NCBI GenBank assembly: GCA_025917655.1
Contig: CP084611.1
Coordinates: 992,001 to 1,056,000 of the forward strand
Direction of reading: 5' to 3'
Source of the DNA: Chlorella sorokiniana
Lineage: Eukaryota; Chlorophyta; Trebouxiophyceae; Chlorellales; Chlorellaceae
Length of the DNA: 64,000 nucleotides
Both the position numbers and the translations under genes were made by a program. Shown one piece after another: positions 14,846 to 25,687 of this stretch. The notes beneath the pieces were generated by a model. The model made no database searches, was not told the DNA's origin, and saw only the letters and a program-made list of their open reading frames with translations. Numbering within the stretch: the first letter of the stretch is position 1; each line of letters begins with the position of its first letter.

Positions 14846-15271
14846 CTAGGATGCCTGCAGCACTCGGGGTAGCTGCTCCCTTGCCCTCCCTGTGTGTGGC
14901 AGCTGTTTTGTGCCTGCCTGGACTGTGGGGCGCTCCATCAGACCATCGCACCGATCGGTGTTGGTCACCAAGCACCCGATCACGCCGCCATCGGCAGCAT
15001 CTCTCCACTCCCAAGGGCAGGGCCCCTTGCTCGGGTTCAAGCCAAGCTCGCAACGCTGAGCTCGGATCTCCTCTCCCATTCCTTTCACGCAGGCAGGGGC
15101 CAGGAGGGCCTCCTGAATGCCCACCGGCCAGGGAGAAGGTAGCAGGGCCCTGGGCGAGGCCGCTGTCCCGACGGCCGGCGCTGTGGCCCATAGCTCCGGC
15201 CTGGTGCTCCCTGTCGCCGCCAGCCCATCCCTGGGGGCCTGGCGCAGCACCAACAGCTGCCACAGGGCCCC

Positions 15272-17206
15272 ATGCAGCTCCAGATGGCATCCCTGGGCCT
15301 GACCATCCAGAGCCCGCTGCTGCAGCTGCCCAGCCTGCCCAGCTGCGGCGCCATGGGCCTCCCCCGCCCCCACCTTCATCCCGCTGCCCTTCGTGCACCA
15401 GCCCGATGCGGCAGGGCCCAGCGCCGGGGCAGTGCTGCCGCCGCAGATGCAGATGCAGGCCTTCCACCTGCCCATGGCCGGCGGCGCCCCAGCCTGAGCG
15501 GCCTCCCCTTCGGCTGGGCCATGGCCGGCGGCGACAGCGGCGCGGCGGCGACGGCGGCCGCGGCTGCCGCCGCGGCATCCCAGCGCCCCCGCCAGCTCTG
15601 GCATGCGGCAGGCGCCGTCGTCGCGGCCGCAGCAGGGGCATCAGCAGGGCGGCCCGCAGCAGGAGGCCTCTGCGCCGCAGATCATGAGCAACACAGATGT
15701 GGGGGAAGCACCGAGGGCACCCAGGCCTGGGGGCGGCGGCGGCCCCGCCGACGGCGGCGGCAACCGCTCCGGCAGCGGTCGCGGCGCGGAGGGCGACGAG
15801 AGCGGCGCTGCCGAGTCGCGGCTCAAGGCCCCCGCTGGCTCTCGGAGGGCGGCGCCCAGCGAGCCCCGCAAGTCCCGCTTCAAGTGAGCCCCGCGCTGCG
15901 CTGTGCCGCTGTCCTTCTTGCTTGCTGCAGCAACGAGCAGTGCAACAGTGGAATATGAGCATATTGCTGATGCACCCGGCTGCGTACCCGAGGCTGCACT
16001 GAGCGCTGGGCCCCGCCGCCGCCCCGAGGCGGCACTTTTCGGTGCCCCCGCTCTGACAACGGCTCTTGCAACGCAAACACCTAAACCACTCTTGCCGCAG
16101 GGGCGTGGTCTGGGACCGCCAGGGTTGCAAGTGGCGCGCACGGTTGCACACAGACAAAACGCGGCACATCGGTGGGTCAATCGCTGGCGCACCGTCCTTG
16201 CGCCCCCGAGCGGGACCGTGCAGCCGGCCCACCATCTGCTAACCCCCGCTGCCCAACATGTCCCACATCTGATTTTAGAGCGACGAGACCGCCCTGCCAA
16301 TGTTGTTGCCACTGCTGCTGCTGCTGGCCGGCCGTCCACACGCGGCGACTCTCCTGCTGCCGCCGCCGCCGCAGGCTACTTTGAGCGCGAGGAGGACGCT
16401 GGGCGGGCTTGGGACCTAGCAGCCCTCAACTATTGGGGCGAGGCGCCCGAGGCCCTGTCGCGCCTCAACTTCCAGTCCAGCCTGGCGCTGTTCAGGCAGC
16501 AGCAGCAGCAGAAGGAGGCGGCTGCCGCGGGCGGCAGGCGGCAAGCGCGGCGGCACCTGCCAGCGCGGCGGCGCCCTGTGCGTCGGGCCCCGCCGCCGAG
16601 CCGCAATACAAGGGCGTGGCCAAGGTGTGGGGGTCCGGCTGTCGCTGGCTGCGTGCCCCGCTTGCCCGGATGCTTCTCTTGCCCGACCCTGTGCTTGTTC
16701 AACTTGCGTGCTGCATGGCCGCTGTACGCGTCAGCCATCTGCCAGCCCGGGGCCAACGCACCCTCCCATCAACTCCCCCTGCCTTTCACGCTGCCGCCGC
16801 AGCTGGAGGAGGGCCGCTACCGGGCCACCGTGCGGCAGGGGGCCACTCCCTGCGTGGTGGGCGAGTTTGACACGGGTGGGTGGCGCAGTGGGCGTGTACA
16901 TGGTGCGAGTCTGTGTGTTTGTGTGGGGGTGATGCAGTGACCCGGCTTCAGGCGGCCCCCTGCCCCGCGTCCCCCAAAACGCGCACTTGCTACATTTGGC
17001 TGCCGTGCCTGGGGCACGAGCTATAGCCTGGGGGTGGTCCAAGCCCAGGCGCTTGCGGCACCCGCCGCCCCATCTTGCGCGTGTGTCCCCCCACCCCCAC
17101 CCCCACCCCCCACCCCGGTGCAGCCGAGGAGGCGGCCCGCGCCTTTGACCGCGAGTCGCTGCGGCTGAAGGGGCGGGGCGCCATCACCAACTTCCCTCTG
17201 TCAGGT

Positions 17207-17237
<31 letters not shown>

Positions 17238-18145
17238 GCTGGCGCTGCGCTGCCCAGCGCAACCGTGTGCCGCCCAGCCTGCGCAGCACGGGCGCTTGTG
17301 CAGGCTGGGCCCGGCCCCGGGCGTCGCCTGCTGCTGCTTGCTTTCGTTCATGGCCCTGCTGGCTTCCAAGCCTCCCCCGCCCCCACTGCTCCCAACCACC
17401 TCCCGCTCTCCCATCCTCCCGCCATCCGCTGCAGATTACCTGGGCGCCGACGGGGCGGCTGTGCCCTCCCGGTGGCGGCCGCCCGGGCCGGCAGCACCGA
17501 CCGCCTGTCTGGGCTTGCGGCGTCCTCCGACCCGCTCGCTGGCGGCGCACCCCGCCCCCGGCCAGCAGGCGGGGTGGCAGCGCCAGGGCTCCGCCGGCCC
17601 CTCTGGCGTCACCAGCGGCGGCGGCTGCTGCGGCGGCTCCTCGCTGCTACACACCCCGGCCGTGGTGGGCCTCCCCAGCAAGCGGCGGCGCACAGCCGAC
17701 GACTCTGCCGTTGCCGTCGTCGACGGCGCGGAGGCGGGCCAGCGTCAATGTGCCGCCGGCCAGCAGGCAGTGGCTGCCGCGCAGGCGCAGGCGCAGGCGC
17801 AGGGCGGCGGCGGCGGCGGCGGCCGCGTGCCGCCCGCTTTCCACAGCCCTTCTGAGGCGGCGGGCGGCAGCCACTTGGACGAGTCTGCGGGTTTCGCGGG
17901 CGTGCGGCGGCTGGGCGGCCCCGCCGGCGACCAGTTCCAGGCCTCCCTCACGTGAGAGCCGCCGCTGCGCCGCCGCCGCCACCAGCTCCCCTTTCGTGGC
18001 TGCCGTCGTTGCCGCCCTTCGCCTGCCATGCTGCTTGTGCCCCACTTGCCACCCAGGGCCCAGCCTCACCTGGGGCCCCTCCTGCATCCTAGCCTTGCCC
18101 TCTCCCCCCCTCCGCCATCCCAGCTGTGACCCTCCCCCTCGCGCG

Positions 18146-18176
<31 letters not shown>

Positions 18177-19700
18177 GCAACCGCCCGGTGCAGGCTGGAC
18201 CTGGGACGCTTCGCTACGGCGGAGGCGGCGGCCCGCGCCCACGACCGCGCCGCCCTGCTGGCCGCCGGCTTCCTGGCGCCCCTCAACGCCGCCCTGCCCA
18301 ACGCGCTTGCGGCGGTGGCGGCGGCGAGCGGCGCGGCCGCGGCGCAGGCGGCGCAGCAGGCCCTGCGCGGCGTGGCACAGCGCGACGCCGCCTGGATCGC
18401 CCTGCTGGACCTGGGTGCGCCTGCTGCGCCTGCTGCGCCCTTCTCAACCGCTCCGCCGCTCCTCTTCCTCGCAGCCTCTGCGCACGCCGCTCGAGGAGCC
18501 CTGCCCTGTGCTTGCGGGGTGTTCCTGGCGGGCGCTGCAGCCCCCTTGCACCTACCCCACCCCTGCCGCTTCCCCCTTTCCTCTGCGCCCGGCTGCGCCG
18601 CAGGCGGCACCCCTACGAGCTGGGCCCCTTTGGCAGCGCGCTGGAGGCGGCACGCGCGCACGACCGCTACTCGCTGCTGCTGTTGGGGGCGCGGGCGCAG
18701 GTGGGCCCGCCGCCGCCTGCCGCCGCCGCCTGGGGCCGCCGATGCGTCTTGCGAGGCCTGGCCCGCCCCGCGTTCTCGCTCGTCTCCCCCTTGCATCAGC
18801 CCCGGCTGCTGCTCGTGGAATGCCCGCCCCACCCCCCCCGCCCGCCTGCTGCCTGTCGTCCACCACAGACCAACTTCCCCCTGGGAGTACTTGGCCAGCC
18901 CAGGCGAGTGCCAGGCGCCGCGGCGGCGGTGGCGCAGGTGCAGGTGCAGCAGGCGCAGCAGGCGCAGCAGGGCACGCCGCAGGTGCGAGGGCCGGGGGGT
19001 GCACCGTGCGGCGGGCTGCCAGGGGGCTGCCCGGTCGCAAGGCCTGGGTTGCTTGCTCGGGTGCCTTGCATCCTGCTGAGGCTAGGGGCCGTCCTCTGGT
19101 GGCAGTGCAGCGGCTGAGGAAGGAGCGGCTGCATGCCTCCCCCTCCCATGCGCAGGGCACCCGGCGATGCACCCCGCCGTCGGCCGGGCGGCTTGACCAG
19201 GGCGCCGCTGCGGCAGCCGCCGCGCAGCTGGCTGTCAGCCCCAACCCGGGCCAGCATGTGGCGCCCCCAGCGCCAGCGCCCCTGCGCAGCAGGCCGTGCA
19301 GTACCATCAGCAGCAGCAGCGGTACCTCCAGCAGCAGGCGGCGCAGGCGGCGGCGCTGCAGCCGTTTCCACCCTCGGGCCTGCCGGGCATGTCGGGGCAG
19401 TTTGTGCCGGTGCAGGCGCAGCAGGCGCAGCAGCTGCTGGGCTGCCAGGCGAGCCAGCAGCAGCAGCAGGCACACGCATGGCACCCAGCCAACAGCGGCC
19501 TGGTGGGACACTTGAGCGCCGGCCAGCCTGTTGCAACAGCGCAGCTTGGCTTCGCAGGGGCATCGGGACGAGCGCCCCTGCCTGGGCCGGCCGGCGCCAC
19601 CGTCGCCGATGCGCTGTGGCAGGCGGCCAGCCTGCCAGGCGGCGAATCCACGGCCATGACCGGCACCGCCGACCTCCTCCCTGGCCACCCTCAGCCCTAG
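15272..19700 (+). CDS. AP2-domain transcription factor with four AP2 repeats
   Basis: A sequence-specific DNA-binding regulator of the plant AP2/ERF superfamily, acting in the nucleus. Repeat 1: RKSRFK|GVVWDRQGCKWRARL, then GYFEREEDAGRAWDLAALNY (15866-16470). Repeat 2: EPQYKGVAK, LEEGRYRATVRQG, AEEAARAFDRESLRLKG, AITNFPLS (16600-17205). Repeat 3: FAGVRRLGG, FQASLTLDLGRFATAEAAA, RAHDRAALLAAGF (17890-18290). Repeat 4: RGVAQRDAAWIALLDLG, RRHPYELGPFGSALEAARAH, DRYSLLLLGARAQ, TNFPLGVLG (18367-18900). Each repeat is cut by introns with in-phase GT-AG junctions (for example FK|G at 15879/16098). The N-terminus is Gln/Met-rich and the C-terminus Gln-rich (YHQQQQRYLQQQAAQ), typical activation regions; the stop is at 19700. 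The true start is uncertain because frames slip in the N-terminal exon (one base missing in the C4 run 15487-15490); 15272 is the best in-frame ATG I see. Confidence 0.9.
18151..18176. repeat. (AC)n microsatellite in an AP2-gene intron
   Basis: About 13 AC units end some 15 bp before the intron acceptor that opens the second half of AP2 repeat 3, in the place of the usual polypyrimidine tract. Confidence 0.95.
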
Positions 19701-20558
19701 CTGCCTTTATCGCCGCGCACCTGTTCCGTGTTGCCCTTTTGTCCCGTCCTGGCACTCCGCCCCACCCAATGCATGCGCCCTCCCTTGGCTCACGGCTGCT
19801 CGCGGCCCCAAGACCATGTCCCCGCTCCCGGCTGCAACCAGGGACGCCTCGTTTTTGCACCCCGTTCCGTACCTTTGCCGCCCTTTCCTGTTTCCGTTTC
19901 TGCCCCACCGCCGTTTTGGAAGGTGGCGGCAGCATCCCTCGACACTGCGTACCTCTCGTCAAGCACTAGGCATAAATGTATCTCGCGTGAATAGCTTGTC
20001 CCATGCTGCGCCTTTGCACTGCCCTTGCTGGTGCCCCGTCTTTGCTGTGATCACACTTGCTACCCGTCCCCTGCTTTTCCCCTCTTTTCCTAGGGGCTGC
20101 CGGCCTGCGCCGCGCCCTCCTGCCACGCCTGCTGGGGCGAGCTCTGCCATCACGGAGTCTGACGCGGCGACTCGGCCGCTTGAGTGCGGCTGCAGCCTTG
20201 TCCTTCAGGCGCAGAGCACCCCTGAAGAATGCACTTCCCAGAGGGGGCGTTGCACGATTGATTGCTTTGTTCCTCGTCTTCAACAGCTACCAAGCTTCAA
20301 CAGTTGTTATTGCCGTTGCCATCCCAAACCTGTGCAAAGCACAGGCAACCCTAGGAGTACCCTTGATTTGCACGTTCACATCAGCAGGGTGTGAAATAGA
20401 CATGCCTTGCCGTTGCTAGGAACATTGCGCGAGGAATGTACAGGGCGCAGGTGGTGGAGACATGCGCACGGTGGGGCAGGAAGGGCCACAGCGACCGAGG
20501 GAGAGAAGCAGAGCAGCAGCATGGCGGGCAGGCAGCAGCATGAGGCTGTGCCACCTTG
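19701..20558. other. Convergent 3' regions of the AP2 gene and glutaredoxin
   Basis: About 860 bp between two stop codons on opposite strands. It is pyrimidine-rich on the plus strand just after the AP2 stop and more mixed afterwards. I find no convincing gene, RNA or repeat. Confidence 0.5.
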
Positions 20559-21679
20559 TCACAGCACACCCGCATCGCGCAGCATAACCTCCAGCTTGCC
20601 ATTGCGTGCAAGAGCCTGCAGGGCACGGGGCAGGAACACAGCATGCCTGTGGCTACCCTCCAACCCCTCCTCGCATGGCGCAAGTAACAGCTGCAAAGCT
20701 GCCTCTCACATCCGTGTCGTCGCCTCCGCCGATAAAGGTGCCTGCAAAATGGCGTGGATGCACGAGAGGTGCCTGCTTGGCCGGATCGCATTCAACACAA
20801 GGGGGTGATCTGCGCAGCTTCTGCAGCCTGCCATGAATGGCCACTCCGGCCCTACACACCGTCAATGAACACGCGCGGCACGGAGCGGCCGCCCGTCAGC
20901 TGGAGAAGGTAGTCTTGCACGGCATTGCCGTCGCTGCTTGGCAGGGAAAAGGAGAGTGAGGTATACGCTTGCCGAGCTGGGTTTCACCAAGGCTGCGATG
21001 ACCCGGGGGGTTCAATGAAGCTTGAGCTGGCAACATCACAGCATGCACTGCCAACCTGCGGGCATCCAGCTCGATGACAGTGATCTTGTTTTGTGGCAGG
21101 TACTTTTGGAGGGCACGCTTTGCTGCAGAAGGGAGGAGTGCAACCAGCGATGCGGTGAGGGGAACCGACCCCGAACTGTCCACATGCACCTTTTTCAGCC
21201 AGCGCCTGATGTCAAAAAGCATTGAACACGCAACTCACCCTTGGTACAGTATGGGCAGTAAGTTTTGCTGCACAGGGGGCAGAACAATCATGGGGTAGTT
21301 GTAAAAATGACACCTTCGCCCGTCGCTGGCACCCTTTGAACCGGCAGGTTTGTGAGGACGAGTGCCCTGGCAAGCCGTTAGGACAAAAAGGAGATGCTCA
21401 CCTGAAGACAACCACCTGCAAGAACAGTAGAAGAAAGAACAGGCATGGGAAATGGTAAATAACAAGGCAACATGCAAAGGGCAGCGGGCGTGGCAGCTGG
21501 GGTGGCGGGCGACGGCAGTGGGGCACGCGTTGTAGCCGTGACACGGCGACAGCCACGCAGCGCCGGTCTTTCAGAGTCTACAGCGTCAATCGCACCTTGT
21601 TGCCGCTGACGGTGGAGTCAACCAGTGCCTTGGCCGCGCTCATGACCTCTGGAGAAGCCTTTGTGGCCGCTAAGCCCAT
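20559..21679 (-). CDS. GRX: Glutaredoxin, dithiol CPYC class
   Basis: Glutathione-dependent disulfide oxidoreductase. The ATG at 21679 opens MGLAATKASPEVMSAAKALV (exon 21679-21596). It is followed by a 14-nt exon (21415-21402, VVVFS) and a 29-nt exon (21267-21239) that carries the active site SKTYCPYCTK. Then come exons for AKRALQKYLPQNKITVIEL, SDGNAVQDYLLQLTGG with RSVPRVFIDG, GTFIGGGDDTD, and ALARNGKLEVMLRDAGVL with TGA at 20559-20561. The GSH-binding features SVPRVFI (cis-Pro loop) and GGGDDT are all present. Every junction checked is in phase without any base correction, so this gene is intact. No transit peptide is evident, which suggests a cytosolic or nuclear enzyme of the plant GRXC type. 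Confidence 0.97.
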
Positions 21680-21718
21680 GCAAAAGTATAGGGTAATGCA
21701 GAACGACAATTGGCTAGG

Positions 21719-21728
21719 CTTATATACA
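21719..21728 (-). promoter_or_regulatory. TATA box of the glutaredoxin gene
   Basis: Read on the minus strand, GTATATAAGC lies about 40 bp upstream of the ATG at 21679. If transcription starts about 30 bp downstream of the box, the 5' leader would be very short, about 15-20 nt. Confidence 0.5.
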
Positions 21729-21945
21729 GAAATCACTGTCAAGCTCACCCAACTTCGAAGCCTCTTAGGCAAACAGGACGCCGCATGGCGCTAGCAAACC
21801 CAGTCGAGTGATCCCATCATCATCCATTGCATCACATGTCTCCTTAAAAAGAAAAAGGTTTGATGCACAAACAGGAACACATCAAAATTTTCAACAATCA
21901 ATCCATCAATTCGAGAAACATATCAGGGGCTGCGCGCGTCCAGCT

Positions 21946-22650
21946 TCACAGTGCGCCCGTGAGCTTGGAAAGAACTGCCAGGAAGGAGATGCCCAGTATT
22001 ATCCAAAGGAAATAGTTGGAGGACATGGCCTGCAGCACAGAAAGAGGCATTTCACCCAGCACACACCAAGTTACTGACACATCTGGATAGCCAGGCAACA
22101 TGCAGCTGAGACGAGGGCATGGGCCACTGTGTGTCGGCAACTGCTGTGGCACCCACCTGGTTTGGCGAGCCGCCCAGGCCGTAGTACTCACGCCGCAGCC
22201 GCTCCTTCATCTCCTTGCTCATGGTGTCCCGCGGAGGCTGACAGGTGCGCAGCAAAAGAAAGGAAGAAAATCAGTTGTGTGCAGCATACAAATGCATTGC
22301 TGCCAAATAAAACCAACAGAAAGGCATCAATAAAAATGTGGGGGCGCGCTGGCACGGGTCAACGTCTGGACGTGCTGTGCGCCACTGCTGGTCCAGCCCC
22401 CTCACCTGTGGGTTCTCATCAGCGTACAAAAACTTTGGCTCCCCCTCCTGCTTCTGCGGTGCGTCGCCGCTGCCACCTGACGAGGACAGCTTGCCATCGT
22501 TCTCGTTGAACTCCCGCAGAGGCCCATTGTTGGCGCAGACCAGTAGGGAGCGCCGCGAAGGCCTGCGTTATACAAAGTAGTGAACCGGTCGCTGGAGACG
22601 GCCAGGCGGCGGCGCCGCCGACAGGCTTGCAGGTGCTTCAGGCCAGCCAT
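21946..22650 (-). CDS. Small plastid-targeted single-span membrane protein (136 aa)
   Basis: Three exons. Exon 1 (22650-22406) begins MAGLKHLQACRRRRRLAVSS, an Arg/Ser-rich transit-like leader, and continues SRRSLLVCANNGPLREFNEN and PKFLYADENPQ. Exon 2 (22237-22157) encodes PPRDTMSKEMKERLRREYYG then LGGSPNQ. Exon 3 (22029-21946) encodes AMSSNYFLWIILGISFLAVL, one transmembrane helix, then SKLTGAL and stop. Exons 2 and 3 are exact multiples of three (81 and 84 nt). Exon 1 is 245 nt, one short of 82 codons, which fits a base missing at the CC pair 22562-22563. The basic LRREYYGLGGSPN block before a C-terminal helix recalls a conserved plant/algal plastid protein of unknown function; I cannot name the family firmly. 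Confidence 0.85.
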
Positions 22651-23130
22651 TCCTGCCACCAACGATATCCGTTACCTACTGCCGAATCGCCCAATGCGCT
22701 GGCTGGGCAGTGTCACGGACGCTGCGGCCAGGGAGAGCACCATCTCGTCCGACTTGGGTCCACAGAGTGCCGAAGTCTCGGATACTGATCGCACTAATGT
22801 TGCACTTTGCGATTGTGTACAAGTGAGGAGCTGCGGACTCGCAAACCAGGCAAGACCCACCGCAAGTTGCCACTCTGGCCGCCTAGATGATGGGGTCGCC
22901 TCCCTCTGCCCTTCTGTGTTTCTTGAAAGTAAGGCAGCAACAGGGCTTAGGAAGGCTGGTCTGGGCCTCCTGATAGTTCCCATCCACCGCTTCGTGCGGT
23001 TGACTGCTGCCGGCGTGCAGCGCTGGCGTCTCAGCTTTCCGCGGCTGGTCTTGCAGCGCCGCATCTTTCTCTTGCGACTGCAGTGCATCGCCGTCTAAGG
23101 CCTGATCACCACTGCAAGCTTGGCCTTGCG
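22651..23130. promoter_or_regulatory. Divergent promoter region between the 136-aa protein and the ArfGAP gene
   Basis: About 480 bp between two diverging ATGs, so a shared or back-to-back promoter. Open frames in it have no recognisable content. Confidence 0.4.
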
Positions 23131-25182
23131 ATGGTGCGCAACGATAAGCTGAGTGTGAGCGCTCAACAGAATGAGCGGCACAAGGCTATCCTGTCGGCGC
23201 TACTCAGGCAGGAGGAAAACCGGCGGTGTGCCGACTGCGGGTCGCGTGGCCCGACGTGGGCCAGCGTCAACCTCGGTGTGTTTGTGTGCCTCAACTGCTC
23301 AGGTGAGCTTGTTGAGGGCTTCTTCACCGAGTTCACTTGCATCAGCAACTTCACGGTACGTACTTCCACACAAGAACCACTTTCAAATATCCCTGCTTGT
23401 GCCCTCCCGCAGGCGTGCATCGCAGTCTTGGTGTGCACAACTCAAAAGTCCGCAGTTGCAACCTGGTGAGCTTGAACTGGCGGTCGGAAGTTCGTTTGTC
23501 TCTTGAAAAACTCAAAAGCTGCCAGTACTGCTAGTATGCGTGCTCATTGTCTGGCGCCTTGCCTTTCCCCTTGTGGCTGCAGGACACCTGGCTGCCGGAG
23601 CAAGTGGCGTTTGTTTCGGCCATGGGCAATGCGCGGGCGGCGGCCTACTGGGAAGCCAACCTGCCCGCCGACTTCCGCCGCCCTCCCGAGAATGACATGT
23701 CGCTGCTGCGGGTCTTCATCACAGACAAGTGATTGAGGGCTGCTACGGCTCTTGCTGAAAGCGAAATTTCTTCCTTGCCATAGCTGGGTGCTGGTTTGCT
23801 GCCGCCATCTGCGCTCATCTCGCTGGGCCCCAGTCATTGACAGCTGGTGTTCACATTGCAGGTACGTGTCTCGACGCTACGCTGCCCGCGAGTATCCTGA
23901 GCCTCCAAGCATCGAGAACTATGCCTCGCACCCGGTGAGCAGGCAACGCTGAGACAGATCGCTCAATGATGCATGCTGAGGATGGTTGGCCTCTCGCTGA
24001 GTCACATTCGGATCCTTGGGGGCTGCGCAGTTCATGGCGCGCTTTGCGGAGAGTGCTGGCGCATCGCAGCAGGAGCAGGCAGCAGCGCCAGCAGCGCAGC
24101 CCGGCAGCACAAGCGCAGCCAGCCAGCGCCCAGCATCTGAGGGGCGCCTAGCGGCCGTGCCTCCCGGGTGGTGCCCAAGCAGGCAGCGTGCGCTGCACCG
24201 CCGCCTGCCAGCTTTGACTTGTTGAGCTTGGAGGATCCTCAGCCTGCAGCAGTTCCCGCAGCCCCGCTGGTGGCCGCAGCTGCTGCTGCTGCGGCACCTG
24301 CATGGGATCCATTTGGGGCACCTGCCTCGGCCCTAGCCCCAGGCACCGCACCGTCTGCGACGCCATCAGACTGGGACGCTTTTCGCCAGCTTCATCTGAC
24401 TCGATGCTAGCGGATGCGCAGGCAGCAGTGCCTGCTCCTACTGCCCCTGCAGCCTCAGCAGGCTGGGACCCATTTGGCCACCTAACAGACGCAACGCCTG
24501 TCGCCTCTCAGCCTTCAAGCGCAGCGCCTTCAAGCGCAGCGATTGACCCTTTTCTAGGGCAGCAGCAGCAGCTCCAAAGCAACGGCTCCCTGCACTCTCG
24601 CGGCAGCAGCCGCAGCGGGCCCCTTGCAGCCGACCCCCTCACTCTTCCAGTTGGCGCCGGCACCGCGCTCCCTCCAGCACCTGCGGCACCGGCCGCCCCA
24701 CGCTCAACCAAGCTGCTGTGGGCGCGGGCTGGGGTCAGCCAACTGCCGGTGGCGATGGAGTGACCGGCAGCAGCGGCGGGCCCAGGCCCAACCCTGCCCT
24801 TTCCCACGACAACATCATGGCTCTCTTCGACCAGCCGCAGCAGGGGCGCACCGCAACGCTTGTCCCAGACCAGTTTTCCACGGGCCAGCACACCCTGGGA
24901 GCGGCCGTCCCCGCAGCAATGCGCGCGGACAACAGCGCTCAGACGCTGCACTCCCTGCACCCCTCGCAGCCCGCGCAGCAGCCCCCGCAGCAGCAGCATC
25001 ACGTGGCGCCCACCCAGCTGCAGCCGCGCCCGCCTCCCAGCGCACACGGTCTGTTTGGCACCTTCGGGCCTGCTAAGGTTTCTTCCCAGGCTGCGCAGCC
25101 CATGCGCCCGCACAGCCGCAGGCGCAGCCGGCGCAGCAGCAAGGTTTTGCATCCTTCCCCCTCTGCTATGAACTCCTCCTGA
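23131..25182 (+). CDS. ArfGAP-domain protein (SMAP/AGD5-like)
   Basis: A GTPase-activating protein for Arf GTPases in coated-vesicle traffic. The ATG at 23131 opens MVRNDKLSVSAQQNERHKAI. The ArfGAP zinc finger is complete: CADCGSRGPTWASVNLGVFV followed by CLNCSG|VHRSLGVHNSKVRS (C-x2-C-x16-C-x2-C, with the Arg finger in HRSLG). Then come DTWLPEQVAFVSAMGN and YVSRRYAAREYPEPP. Exons: 23131-23302, 23413-23465, 23583-23728, 23862-23934, and 24031 onward, all with in-phase junctions. The C-terminal half is low in complexity, with repeated DPFG/WDPF motifs, FDLLSLEDPQ (clathrin-box-like) and NIMALFDQPQ, as in adaptor-binding ArfGAPs. Three single bases appear missing in this last exon (G3 at 24166, T4 at 24380, C4 at 24696), so the plain frame looks broken. 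Confidence 0.93.
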
Positions 25183-25687
25183 TAGTTGCTTTCTTCCCAT
25201 CTGCTTGTGCCTGATACTTGATCAACTTGTTTAACCTGATATATCCGCAAGTGAACAACGCCAGGCGTGCAGTGCAGGACTCAGCATCTGTGAACTGATG
25301 GAAAACACCGTGTGAGACAGACGAAAACCTCCACTGGCGGTGCAGCAAGCGGCTGCCGGTTGCCTGGACACGGCAAGCGGGCAAGCGCAAAAGAATGGGT
25401 TTGTGGGTGGTACATGGCAGCGGTGGTACAGGGAGGGGTGCACAGCGGCGGTAAAAGCAGTTGCACCGTTCAAGTGCTTTCCTTCCAACAGAAAGAATGA
25501 ATGGAAAGATTCAGTAAGTTCTGGTTCTCGGGCGTGCCAGCTTGTGGCTGCGGAAAACGGGGAAAGCGGAGGGCCAGAGCACAAGCCCGGCCGGCACCTC
25601 GAGCCGTCCAGCCAGTCCCGGGCGGCCCCCTGCACGTGGAGCCCTCCTTGCTGCGCCCGCGGCAACGCAGCACCAGCTGCGCCGGCC
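25183..25687. other. Convergent 3' flanks of the ArfGAP gene and the next minus-strand gene
   Basis: About 500 bp between two stops. Frames here are open by chance on the minus strand; I see no domain or repeat. Confidence 0.4.

Noticed and set aside
14799-16235. A 478-codon minus-strand open frame
   Set aside because: It lies opposite the AP2 N-terminal exon and first AP2 repeat, which are clearly coding on the plus strand. Long antisense frames are expected at this GC content.
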